NCBI GenBank assembly: GCA_012515235.1
Contig: JAAYYU010000287.1
Location: 1 to 64,000, forward strand
Source: Candidatus Anammoximicrobium sp.
GTDB lineage: Bacteria > Planctomycetota > Planctomycetia > Pirellulales > Pirellulaceae
DNA: 64,000 nt
Direction: 5' to 3'
Part shown: positions 16,560-24,465 of the stretch, in pieces
How positions within the stretch are numbered: position 1 is the first letter of the stretch
How the letters are laid out: every line of letters begins with the position of its first letter
Notes under the pieces: model-generated
The model's database searches: none
Seen by the model: only the letters and a program-made list of their open reading frames with translations
What the model was told of the DNA's origin: nothing
Program-made: the position numbers and the translations under genes

Positions 16560-17597
16560 ATGGTACAGATTTGCCAAACCACGAAGCGGACGCCGCGATC
16601 AGCCTCGACTCGGGAGCGATTCCGGACTCGATCGCCATCGCCGCCGCGCGTCTGCGACGGAACTGCGGCCGAAATGGGTCACGAATCTCCGGCTAAAAAT
16701 GCTCATGCCGAGCGCCGACTGGCGCTTCGCCAGCGGGCAGAGCGACTGGTTCGAACGGAGATCGGCTTCCTGTACCACGACACGTTCGACGAACCCAAGG
16801 CGGACAAGAAGATCCTGCGGCCGCTTGCGGCGGCGCGGACGAACCGCACGCGGCGAGCGCCCGCGGGTGCTGATTTCTACCTGGCCCGCCTGTACGAGGT
16901 GCCGTTGCTGAGTCAGGAGGAGGAGACGTACCTGTTCCGCAAGATGAACTATTTGAAGTTCCGTGCGGACCGTCTGCGGCGCAAGCTGAATCCGTCCAGA
17001 GCCAGTGCCGAGCAAGTCGAGAGGATCGAGCGTCTGCACGCGGACGCTCAACATGTCCGCAATCAGATCATCGAGGCTAACTTGAGGTTGGTGTTCTCGA
17101 TCGCCAAGCGTTACGCCAGCGTCGGTTCGGCGGCTTTCGACGAGTTCATGGGGGAGGGGCATGTCACGCTGATGCGCGCGGTGGAGAAGTTCGACTTCTC
17201 GCGGGGCGTCAAGTTCTCGACCTACGCCACCTGGGCCATCGTGAACGGCTGCAACGCGCTGCTGAAGAAGCAGAGCACCCTGCAGCGGCAGCAGTTTTCC
17301 CATTCGCCCGACGACATCGAAGACATGCTGCCGGATCACCGCGTGACGGCGGGCGAGGAGCAGTCGGTGCAGGACATTCGCCAGGCGGTGGGAGAACTGC
17401 TGCTCGGTTTGAATTCGCGGGAACGAGCCATCATTGAAGCCCGGTTTGGGTTTGATGTTCACCAATCGCCGACCTTGAAAGAAATCGGCGCCGACTTGGG
17501 GATTTCCAAGGAGCGCGTCCGGCAGTTGCAGCAGCGGGCCTTGGACAAGCTGCGGGCGCTGGCCGAGAGCCAGAAGATGGAGTTGCCCGACAACTGA
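16560..17597 (+). CDS. Sigma-70 family RNA polymerase sigma factor
   Basis: A 345-aa protein with regions 1.2 (FYLARLYEVPLLSQEEETYLF), 2 (IIEANLRLVFSIAKRYA, DEFMGEGHVTLMRAVEKFDFSRGVKFSTYATWAI) and 4 (LNSRERAIIEARFG ... TLKEIGADLGISKERVRQLQQRALDKLR). Region 3 is short and the N-terminus carries a basic extension. It looks like a group 2/3 alternative sigma factor rather than the housekeeping one. The start at 16560 has a strong GGAAGAGAGG; the frame is open upstream but without such a site. Confidence 0.9.
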   Translation: MVQICQTTKRTPRSASTRERFRTRSPSPPRVCDGTAAEMGHESPAKNAHAERRLALRQRAERLVRTEIGFLYHDTFDEPKADKKILRPLAAARTNRTRRAPAGADFYLARLYEVPLLSQEEETYLFRKMNYLKFRADRLRRKLNPSRASAEQVERIERLHADAQHVRNQIIEANLRLVFSIAKRYASVGSAAFDEFMGEGHVTLMRAVEKFDFSRGVKFSTYATWAIVNGCNALLKKQSTLQRQQFSHSPDDIEDMLPDHRVTAGEEQSVQDIRQAVGELLLGLNSRERAIIEARFGFDVHQSPTLKEIGADLGISKERVRQLQQRALDKLRALAESQKMELPDN

Positions 17598-17616
17598 TCC
17601 GCGGCAGGGCGGCCGG

Positions 17617-18492
17617 TCAGCGGTAGGGCGGACGGACCAGGCCTTCGCGCAGGACAACAAACAGTCCAGCGGCGATCAGGTCCGCGGTCGTACCGGGGTT
17701 TCTGAGGTGGCCGTCGCTGCGCAGCCAGAAATCCAGCTCGCCCAGTTCGGCGAAGTAGTCCTCGTCCCCCGGTTCCCCCGCGTTCAGCACGCGCTGCGCG
17801 ATGGCCGCCGCACGTTCCGCGGTCTGGCGTCCGCATTTTCGCGCAATCAAGCTGTCCGGATAGGCGACGAGCAGTCGCAACTGGGTGTGGATCACGGCAT
17901 CCGTCAGGGTCCACCCGGCGGCACATCCGTCGACGATCCAAGGAGCAACCGTCTGCAGCACGTGCGTGAATCCTTCCGCGTACTGCCGGGCCACCATGTC
18001 CCGGCTGGCGGCGGCCGCCATCGCCGCCAGCAAGCTGGGGGGCGCCGTTCCGGCCACGTCCATTTCGTCCGTCGTGCCGAGTCCCGCCGGCTGGGCTAGG
18101 CGAATGGCCGCATACACGTCCTCTGCGTCGCGGGCGGTCAAGCCTGCCAGGACTTGCGGCACGCCGCGGGCCAGGGGTTCAGTGCGCGGCGCGGCGGCCA
18201 AGGGCGCCAGCAGCAGCACGGTTCCCAGGTTGGTGTTGACGGGAACGAGTCGCCGAGTAGCCCGGACCGCCTCCAGGACGGTCGGTCCGACGCCGCGTTC
18301 GGCAGCCCGCTCCAGCACCGGCCCGATCGCTGCGGCGCTGACCACGAAGTCGGTGAAGCCCATGTCCGCAAAGTCCGCTCCGCGATGGACGTTGCCCGGC
18401 TTGGGCGCGGTCGCCTCCAGCAAGCACGCCAACGTCGCGCAGGAACCGATCGACAAAGGCAGGTCCGCGGCACAGGCAGGCAGCAGGGTCAT
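17617..18492 (-). CDS. Triphosphoribosyl-dephospho-CoA synthase-like protein (CitG/MdcB family)
   Basis: A 291-aa protein with the family segments ATAPKPGNVHRGADFADM (residues 28-45), VNTNLGTVLLLAPL and GTTDEMDV. CitG/MdcB enzymes make the precursor of the prosthetic group of citrate or malonate lyase acyl-carrier subunits from dephospho-CoA and ATP. Neither lyase is encoded here. Homologues also occur in tetrahydromethanopterin-linked C1 gene sets of planctomycetes and methylotrophs, which may be the real context. Convergent with the sigma factor gene; 15 bp from the next upstream gene on the same strand. Confidence 0.75.
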   Translation of the reverse strand: MTLLPACAADLPLSIGSCATLACLLEATAPKPGNVHRGADFADMGFTDFVVSAAAIGPVLERAAERGVGPTVLEAVRATRRLVPVNTNLGTVLLLAPLAAAPRTEPLARGVPQVLAGLTARDAEDVYAAIRLAQPAGLGTTDEMDVAGTAPPSLLAAMAAAASRDMVARQYAEGFTHVLQTVAPWIVDGCAAGWTLTDAVIHTQLRLLVAYPDSLIARKCGRQTAERAAAIAQRVLNAGEPGDEDYFAELGELDFWLRSDGHLRNPGTTADLIAAGLFVVLREGLVRPPYR

Positions 18493-18507
18493 GACGGGTA
18501 CACCTTG

Positions 18508-19386
18508 TCAGCGCACGGAAGGCGTCTTCAGAAAACTCTCGATCCAGGGGACGATTTGTTCGTGCGCGTCCTCGATCACGTAATGGCTGGCGTCCGGCAA
18601 GCGGCGGACCTCGGCCGTCGGGAACGCTTTCAGGAACCGCTCCAGGCACTCGGGCCGAAAGCACCAGTCCCGCATTCCCCAAATCAGTTGCACGGGACGG
18701 TCGGCCAGCGAGGGCAAGCCTCGTTCGATTTCCTCGAGCACCTGCCAGGTGGGATGCCGCGGATGGGCCGGAATGTCGGCGACGAACTGGTCGATGGCCA
18801 CGCGATGCTCCCAGGTGTCGTACGGCGCCAGCAGGCCCGCCCGCACCTGCCGCGTCATTCGCTCCCGCTTGTGCACCGCCATCCGCAAGGCCGCCCGGGC
18901 GAACAGGTTCAGCCGGCGAATGGCCCACCGGCCCAGCCACGGCGTCCGGCAGAGGCGGATCCGCCAGGGAATGAACGGCGGCGGATAGGCGCCGGTATTG
19001 AACAGGATCAATCGGGCCACGCGGTCGGGAACTCGCAGCGCGGCGCCCAAGCCGATGGCGCCGCCCCAATCGTGGACCAGCAGCGTGATGCCGCGCAGAT
19101 CGAGTCGCTCGATCAGTTCCACGAGATTGGCGATGTGCGTGCTCAGGCAATACGGATACGCCTGCGGCTTGTCGCTCTCCCCGCAGCCCATGTGGTCGGG
19201 CACGACGACTCGATACCGGTCGCGAAACGCCAGGATCAGGTTCCGCCAGTAAAACGACCACGTGGGATTGCCGTGAACCATCAACAGCGGCTCGCCGGAA
19301 CCCTCATCCAGGTAGTGATAACGCCACGAGTCCAACGTCAGCGTCTGCGAGCGGAACGGGTACAGTTGCCGCCAGTCATCGGTCAT
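18508..19386 (-). CDS. Alpha/beta hydrolase, haloalkane dehalogenase-like (OleB-like?)
   Basis: A 292-aa protein with HGNPTWSFYWRNL (oxyanion-hole HGNP, residues 39-42), nucleophile-elbow VHDWGGAIGLG with Asp106 as nucleophile instead of Ser, IWGMRDWCF and the catalytic His in DASHYVIEDAHEQI. An Asp nucleophile with HGNPTW is typical of haloalkane dehalogenases and of OleB beta-lactone decarboxylases of long-chain olefin synthesis; LFNTGAYPPP favours the latter slightly. No oleA, oleC or oleD lies nearby. Cytoplasmic, no signal peptide. Confidence 0.7.
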   Translation of the reverse strand: MTDDWRQLYPFRSQTLTLDSWRYHYLDEGSGEPLLMVHGNPTWSFYWRNLILAFRDRYRVVVPDHMGCGESDKPQAYPYCLSTHIANLVELIERLDLRGITLLVHDWGGAIGLGAALRVPDRVARLILFNTGAYPPPFIPWRIRLCRTPWLGRWAIRRLNLFARAALRMAVHKRERMTRQVRAGLLAPYDTWEHRVAIDQFVADIPAHPRHPTWQVLEEIERGLPSLADRPVQLIWGMRDWCFRPECLERFLKAFPTAEVRRLPDASHYVIEDAHEQIVPWIESFLKTPSVR

Positions 19387-19419
19387 GTCTTGGGTCGCGC
19401 TTTCTGGGAGTCTTTCAGG

Positions 19420-20109
19420 CTAGATCTGCGGGAAAAACCCGTCGGCCACCAGGCGGAGACGATCGGGCTCGCGCAACTGCACGCGGTTGTTGTCCAGTTC
19501 GACGATCAGGCCCGCTTCAATCAGCCGGCTGAGCGTGCGGGAAAACGTCTCGCTGGTCAAATTCAAATGGCTGGCCACGTGCCGCTTGAGCGTCGGCATC
19601 CGCACCGTGCCGTCGCCGTCGGGCTCCGCCTCGAGCAGAAACCGGGCCAGCCGGCCGGCGGCGTCGCGAAGCACAATGTCTTCCATCAGGGACAAGAAGT
19701 GGCGGACCCAAAACGTCAGTCCGGTCATCATCTGCAGGCACAGTTGATGGTCCTCGGACATGGCCTTGCGGAAGAGATCCAGAGGAATCAACACGCACGT
19801 CGAGTCCGCGACCGCTTCGGCGTTGGCCGGGCAATTAAAACCGCCGATCGCGGCCACTTCTGCAAACGTGTTGCCGGGCCCGAGGATGTGCAGGACATGC
19901 TCCTTGCCGCTGGGGGCGATTTTGAAGACGCGCACCATGCCGCTGCCTACCATGTAGACGCCCGGACAGGCCTCGCCCTGGCGAAAGATCAACTGTCCTT
20001 TGCTAAATCTGCGGAGCTGCGCAAGCTGTGCAAGCCGCTCGATGCGTTGGCGATCAACCTGCGCAAAGAAATGGCAATTCTTCAGGATTTCGTCGGCGGT
20101 TTCTTGCAA
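19420..20109 (-). CDS. Crp/Fnr family transcriptional regulator
   Basis: A 229-aa protein with a cyclic-nucleotide-binding-fold sensor (about 12-125: FSKGQLIFRQGEACPGVYMVGSGMVRVFK, LGPGNTFAEVAAIGG), a long dimerisation helix, and a winged helix-turn-helix (about 155-215: RHVASHLNLTSETFSRTLSRLIEAG). It lacks the four-Cys [4Fe-4S] arrangement of Fnr at the N-terminus. It is divergent from the hybrid-cluster protein gene, whose upstream region holds a perfect TTGACC-TG-GGTCAA palindrome. By analogy with HcpR it probably controls that gene in nitrosative or anaerobic stress; this is inferred from position and site. Confidence 0.85.
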   Translation of the reverse strand: MQETADEILKNCHFFAQVDRQRIERLAQLAQLRRFSKGQLIFRQGEACPGVYMVGSGMVRVFKIAPSGKEHVLHILGPGNTFAEVAAIGGFNCPANAEAVADSTCVLIPLDLFRKAMSEDHQLCLQMMTGLTFWVRHFLSLMEDIVLRDAAGRLARFLLEAEPDGDGTVRMPTLKRHVASHLNLTSETFSRTLSRLIEAGLIVELDNNRVQLREPDRLRLVADGFFPQI

Positions 20110-20228
20110 GGGACGGTTCTCGCTCGGACGATATGCCCGCGTACAGGTTTTCTGGCTGAGGAGAAGCCTGATTCTTCAAGAGAAGGCCGGGCCTCTGGCG
20201 TGCGATTCAACACCTTGGCAAGTCGGAT

Positions 20229-20242
20229 TTGACCTGGGTCAA
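20229..20242 (+). promoter_or_regulatory. Crp/Fnr-type operator palindrome
   Basis: TTGACC-TG-GGTCAA is a perfect inverted repeat of the general Crp/Fnr half-site type. It is centred about 43 bp upstream of the transcription start predicted from the -10 box at 20267, the usual class II activator position. Confidence 0.7.
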
Positions 20243-20266
20243 GGACACTCACTGGCTCATCAAGAT

Positions 20267-20272
20267 TATAAT
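20267..20272 (+). promoter_or_regulatory. -10 box for the hybrid-cluster protein gene
   Basis: A perfect TATAAT. There is no consensus -35 box 17 bp upstream, which fits an activator-dependent promoter. The leader would be about 95 nt. Confidence 0.55.
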
Positions 20273-20373
20273 CCTTAAGAATCGACGCGGTGAAGTGGCC
20301 AGGGTTACCGATGGCGTGAGGTACGGCCCACCGAGACATTCGTTCCAACGTTTCAGGAAAGAGGAGCAACTCG

Positions 20374-21666
20374 ATGTTCTGTAATCAATGTGAACAAACG
20401 GCTCACGGCACCGGTTGTGTGATGAGTCCCGGCGTGTGCGGCAAGAACGAAGATGTTCAGTCGCTGCAGGAAACGCTGCTGTACGGCCTGAAAGGCATGG
20501 CCTCCTACGCGCACCACGCCCGGCGGTTGGGCAAGTTCGACGAGAGCGTCAGCGCGTTCATCGAGGAAGCCCTGTTTGCTACGGTCACGAATGTGAATTT
20601 CGACATGGAGTCGCTGTTCGAGATGGTCCTGGAGTGCGGCCGTCAGAATCTGCGGGCCATGGAATTGCTGGACCAGGGGCACGTGGAGCGGTACGGAGCG
20701 CCGTCGCCCACCGAGGTGCGGGAAGGCACCCAAGCCGGACCGGGCATCCTGATCACCGGCCACGACATGCTGGATCTGGAGATTCTGCTAAAGCAATGCG
20801 AAGGGACCGATATCAAGGTCTACACGCACGGCGAAATGCTGCCGGCGCACATGTATCCCAAGCTCCGCGAGCATCCCAATCTGGTCGGGCACTACGGCGG
20901 CGCTTGGCAGAAGCAGAAGTCCGAGTTCGACGCCTTTTCCGGCCCGGTGCTGGCGACGACCAATTGCGTCCTGATTCCGCGTCCCTCGTATGCCGACCGC
21001 CTGTTCAGCACGCGCTGCACGGCGGTGCCCAACGGCAAACGGATCACCAATGACGACTTCTCCGAGGTGATCGCCAAGGCCAAGTCCTGTCCGCCACTGC
21101 CGCAGGCCAACGGCAAGAAGTCGACGGTCGGCTTCCATCACGATGTGATCCTGGGCATTGCCGACACGATCGTCCAGGCGGTCAAGGAAGGCAAGATCCG
21201 GCGATTTTTCGTGATCGGCGGTTGCGACGGAGCGGAACCGGGCCGGAATTACTTCTCCGAATACGCCCAGGCCACGCCGCCGGACACGTTTATCCTGACG
21301 CTGGGCTGCGGCAAGTACCGCATCCGCGAACATGATTACGGCCAACTGCTCGGCCTGCCGCGGTTGCTGGACATGGGCCAGTGCAACAACGCCTACGGGG
21401 CCATCAAGGTGGCGGTCGCCCTCTCGCAGGCGTTCAACTGCTCGGTGAACGATCTGCCGCTGACCCTGGTCATCTCCTGGTTCGAGCAGAAGGCGGTGGC
21501 CGTGCTGCTGACCCTGCTGTATTTGGGCGTCAAAGGGATCACCATCGGTCCGAAGCCGCCGGGATTCATCACGCCGAACGTCTTCCAGATCCTGCAGGAG
21601 AAGTATGATCTGCGGCTGACCAGCGACGACCCGGTCCAGGATTTGGCGTTGGCGATGGGAGCCTAG
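20374..21666 (+). CDS. hcp: Hybrid-cluster protein (hydroxylamine/NO reductase), short class III form
   Basis: A 430-aa protein, about 110-120 residues shorter than class I and II enzymes. The N-terminal cluster Cys are C3, C6, C15 and C22 (MFCNQCEQT...GVCGK). All expected hybrid-cluster ligands are seen: H130, E154 (THGEML), C198 (TTNC), C284 (GGCDG), C312 (LGCGKY), C337 (MGQCNN), E371 and K373 (WFEQKAVA). The missing part is the first helical domain: the Cys motif runs straight into NEDVQSLQETLLYGLKG, which corresponds to the second domain. The family reduces NO or hydroxylamine and acts in nitrosative stress. GAAAGAGGAG precedes the start. Confidence 0.95.
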   Translation: MFCNQCEQTAHGTGCVMSPGVCGKNEDVQSLQETLLYGLKGMASYAHHARRLGKFDESVSAFIEEALFATVTNVNFDMESLFEMVLECGRQNLRAMELLDQGHVERYGAPSPTEVREGTQAGPGILITGHDMLDLEILLKQCEGTDIKVYTHGEMLPAHMYPKLREHPNLVGHYGGAWQKQKSEFDAFSGPVLATTNCVLIPRPSYADRLFSTRCTAVPNGKRITNDDFSEVIAKAKSCPPLPQANGKKSTVGFHHDVILGIADTIVQAVKEGKIRRFFVIGGCDGAEPGRNYFSEYAQATPPDTFILTLGCGKYRIREHDYGQLLGLPRLLDMGQCNNAYGAIKVAVALSQAFNCSVNDLPLTLVISWFEQKAVAVLLTLLYLGVKGITIGPKPPGFITPNVFQILQEKYDLRLTSDDPVQDLALAMGA

Positions 21667-21858
21667 ACGCAGAAGAAAGCCCGGCTTTTTCGCCATAGGG
21701 CGGCTTCTTTTGGGCTTCCTTTGCGTCCCCGAAGGTATTTCTCACGGGCGGGCGTCTTTTCTTTTACCGCGGCAGGCCTTACAACGTCGTAAGCCGTGCG
21801 GCGAAGGAAAAGATTTCCCGCCTTTTTCGGTTCTGGGAACGTGGAGAGGAAGCAGTTT

Positions 21859-22614
21859 ATGGCGTTTTCGCTGTCGGGTCGTGTGGCCCTTGTCACGGGC
21901 AACTCCACCGGTCTGGGAAAGGCGATCGGTTTGCGGCTGGGCAAAGCGGGGGCCAAGGTTCCCGTCAACTATGCGAACAACAAAGCGCGGGCCGAGCGGG
22001 CGCTGGCCGAATACAAAGCCGCCGGCATCGAAACGCTGCTGGTGCGAGCCGACGTGACCACCCAGGACGGCGTCGAGACGCTGTTCGCGAACACCGAAGT
22101 CGAACTGGGCAACGTGGATATCATCGTCGCCAACGCCACGTGCGAGCAGTCGGTCAAGCCGATCGAACAGTACGACTGGGAAACCTATGAACGCATGCTC
22201 GACTTCTTCGTCAAGAGCCCGTTCCTGCTGACCAAGCGCGCTCTGCCCAAGATGAAGGCCCGCGGTTGGGGCCGGATCGTGAACATCACCAGCGAGGTGT
22301 TCCACCGCAGCGTTTCTTCGATGAGCGCGTATGCGGCGGCCAAGGGCGGGCAGATCGGCTGGTCCCGCAGCCTGGCCCGCGAACTGGGGCCCTTCGGGAT
22401 CACGGTCAACATGGTGGCGCCGGGTTGGATCCCCGTGGAACGGCACGACCACGACCCGCAGCAACTCAAAGACGACTACTTCGCCCTGATCCCGGTCCGC
22501 CGCTGGGGAGTCCCGCAGGACATCGCCGACGCCGTGCTGTATCTGGCCAGCGATGAAGCCTCGTTCGTCACCGGTCAGACCCTCTGCGTCAATGGCGGTT
22601 TAACGCCCTGGTAG
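21859..22614 (+). CDS. SDR family oxidoreductase
   Basis: A 251-aa classical short-chain dehydrogenase: Rossmann TGNSTGLGKA near residue 14, NITSEVF with the catalytic Ser, YAAAKGG with catalytic Tyr and Lys, then a C-terminal YLASDEASFVTGQTLCVNGG like 3-oxoacyl-ACP reductases. Val-Asn-Tyr-Ala-Asn after the second strand suggests NADP-type binding. The substrate cannot be deduced. GAGAGGA precedes the ATG. Its last 15 bases overlap the end of the convergent DUF1080 gene. Confidence 0.85.
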   Translation: MAFSLSGRVALVTGNSTGLGKAIGLRLGKAGAKVPVNYANNKARAERALAEYKAAGIETLLVRADVTTQDGVETLFANTEVELGNVDIIVANATCEQSVKPIEQYDWETYERMLDFFVKSPFLLTKRALPKMKARGWGRIVNITSEVFHRSVSSMSAYAAAKGGQIGWSRSLARELGPFGITVNMVAPGWIPVERHDHDPQQLKDDYFALIPVRRWGVPQDIADAVLYLASDEASFVTGQTLCVNGGLTPW

Positions 22615-23460
22615 AACCCGCACGTCGCTTTCCGGGTCGTACAGGAAAGCCTGGTCGTCCAGCGGGCGGAGCCAGACATTGCGGAAGCGGACGGGGCTGT
22701 CGTGGTCCTGCAGGAACACGGGCCCCACGCCGGTCTGCTGTTGCCGCTCCCAGATCTTCGTCAGATACGGCGTGCTCCGGTAGCGGTACGGATGCCACAC
22801 CGATCGCGGTTCGCCAAAGCGGGCCTCGTGCTGCACCCGGATACCGTTCAAGTACGCGGTCAGCGAGCCGTCCCGGACAATCTGGCCGCGGGCGTCGCGC
22901 CGCGGAGCGCGATAGCGGATGTCGTAAACCTGCCACTGGCCTGGTTTGCGGCAGGCGTTGACCAGCGGCGGGGAGAATCCGTAGATCGCCCCCATGTCGT
23001 CCATGGTGGTCTGTTCCTTGCCGAAGGAATTGAAGATCTGCAGCTCGTAGTTGCCGTGCAGGTACACGCCGCTGTTTCCCGGTCCCTCGTCCGGCAGCAT
23101 GAATTCGACGTGGATTTCAGCGTCGCGGAAGTGCAGTCGGGAAACGATGTGGTTGCTGCGCACCTGGCCGCGCGTCGAGACCAGCGCGCCGGCCTCGACC
23201 GGCCAGTCGATCTCTTGGCCTTCCTTGCTCAGAAAAAGGTTCGTGCCGCGCCCGTCAAACAGCACGCTGGCGCCGGCGGGCGGCGGCACGGGAAGCACTT
23301 CTTGCCGGGGAGCGAAGGGCGGCAGTTCGACGTCGGAATCGGCCGCCGCGCGTGCGATCGCCGCCGCGGGTTCCGGCAATGACTCGCCGGCCGCGGCAAC
23401 GGCCGCCAGCATCGGAGCCCAGATCGACGCCGCCAGACAGGTTGCACGGAGGTACCGCAT
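22600..23460 (-). CDS. Secreted DUF1080 (3-keto-disaccharide hydrolase-like) protein
   Basis: A 286-aa protein with a signal peptide (MRYLRATCLAASIWAPMLAAVAAAG) and a concanavalin-like DUF1080 domain from about residue 60: VLFDGRGTNLFLSKEG, IHVEFMLPDEGPGNSGVYLHGNY, YELQIFNSF and QDHDSPVRFRNVWLRPL. Some members of this family hydrolyse 3-keto-glycosides formed by secreted Gfo/Idh/MocA-type oxidoreductases. That fits the Gfo/Idh/MocA gene further upstream on the same strand. The gene order 25815 to 22600 suggests one operon. Confidence 0.85.
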   Translation of the reverse strand: MRYLRATCLAASIWAPMLAAVAAAGESLPEPAAAIARAAADSDVELPPFAPRQEVLPVPPPAGASVLFDGRGTNLFLSKEGQEIDWPVEAGALVSTRGQVRSNHIVSRLHFRDAEIHVEFMLPDEGPGNSGVYLHGNYELQIFNSFGKEQTTMDDMGAIYGFSPPLVNACRKPGQWQVYDIRYRAPRRDARGQIVRDGSLTAYLNGIRVQHEARFGEPRSVWHPYRYRSTPYLTKIWERQQQTGVGPVFLQDHDSPVRFRNVWLRPLDDQAFLYDPESDVRVLPGR

Positions 23461-23494
23461 CGTCCGCTCTCCAAGTCGGGTGCTCACGGGGCGC

Positions 23495-24370
23495 TTACCA
23501 GCGATCGCATTCGGCCAGGACGGCCAGGACCTCGGCGGTCGATTTGATCTTGCCGAATTCGCAGGCCACGATGTCGCGAAAGCCGGTTTCGTAGATTGCC
23601 CTGAAGACGTTCTTGTAGTTGATCTCGCCTGTGCCGGGTTCGTGCCGGCCGGGGTTGTCCGCGAAATGGAAGTGGCCGATCTCGCCGATGTACTTCTTGA
23701 TGTTGTTGATCAGGTTGCCTTCGCTGATCTGCTGATGGTAGATGTCGTACAGGAACTTGACGTTCGGGTGATCGGTGCGTTTGACCAGTTCCGAACCGTC
23801 GGCGGAATAGACCAGGAAGTAGCCGGGGTGGTTGACCAGCACGTTCAGGCACTCCCAGACCATCACGATGCCCGCTTCCTCCAGCAGCGGCGCGACCAGG
23901 CGGCCGGCCTTGGCCAGCGCCTCCATCTGCTCTTCTTTGCTAACGCCCTGCCGCGTCGGTCCGGACAGGGAGAGGACGCGTTTGGAGCCGATGGCTTTGG
24001 CCTGGGCGATGCCCGTCTTGACGGCCTCGACGAACCGCGGATGGTTCTCTGGATCGTTGGGGCCCCAGTCGCTGATTGTCCCCATGCCGCCGCCCACGGC
24101 GCCGCAGGCCACGCCCAACTCCTCGCACCGCTTGCGGACGGACTCTTTGTCCTCCCACGAGCCGCAGCGCAGGGTCTCGAAGGCCGGAAAGCCGGCCGCG
24201 GCGATCTGTTCGATCTGCTCGACGTGGGAGCCTTGGAACCATTGCGGCGCGACCGCGATCTTGGTGCGCAAGCCCGTCGCGGCCGGAGTTTGGTTTTCCT
24301 CCGCGCCGTGGACGACGCCTGCCAAGCACGCCGTCGCCAAACCCGATTTCAGAAAAATTCGTCGATCCAT
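23495..24370 (-). CDS. Tat-exported sugar phosphate isomerase/epimerase-like TIM barrel
   Basis: A 291-aa protein with a Tat signal (MDRRIFLKSGLATACLAGVV) and an AP-endonuclease-2-type TIM barrel: WFQGSHVEQIEQIAAAGFPAF, MVWECLN with a metal-ligand Glu, FLYDIYHQQISEGN, HFHFADNPGRHEPGTGEINY and ACEFGK. It resembles hydroxypyruvate isomerases (Hyi-like). The substrate is unknown. A strong GGAAGGAGAGG precedes the start, and a DUF1080 gene follows 34 bp downstream. Confidence 0.85.
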   Translation of the reverse strand: MDRRIFLKSGLATACLAGVVHGAEENQTPAATGLRTKIAVAPQWFQGSHVEQIEQIAAAGFPAFETLRCGSWEDKESVRKRCEELGVACGAVGGGMGTISDWGPNDPENHPRFVEAVKTGIAQAKAIGSKRVLSLSGPTRQGVSKEEQMEALAKAGRLVAPLLEEAGIVMVWECLNVLVNHPGYFLVYSADGSELVKRTDHPNVKFLYDIYHQQISEGNLINNIKKYIGEIGHFHFADNPGRHEPGTGEINYKNVFRAIYETGFRDIVACEFGKIKSTAEVLAVLAECDRW

Positions 24371-24465
24371 AAGATCCTCTCCTTCCGGAAGAAGTGCAGC
24401 CGGGATGTTCTTAGAAACTCCGCGGACGATCATACCACACCGTCCGCGGGCCGTCAGGGGCCGGC

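Noticed and set aside
18154..20232. Plus-strand open frame of about 690 codons
   Set aside because: It is antisense to three well-supported minus-strand genes, has a composition typical of reverse-strand GC-rich shadows and shows no motif.
21667..21740. Terminator after hcp
   Set aside because: Only a short imperfect stem (around GAAAGCC/GGCTTC) is present, so it is not annotated.
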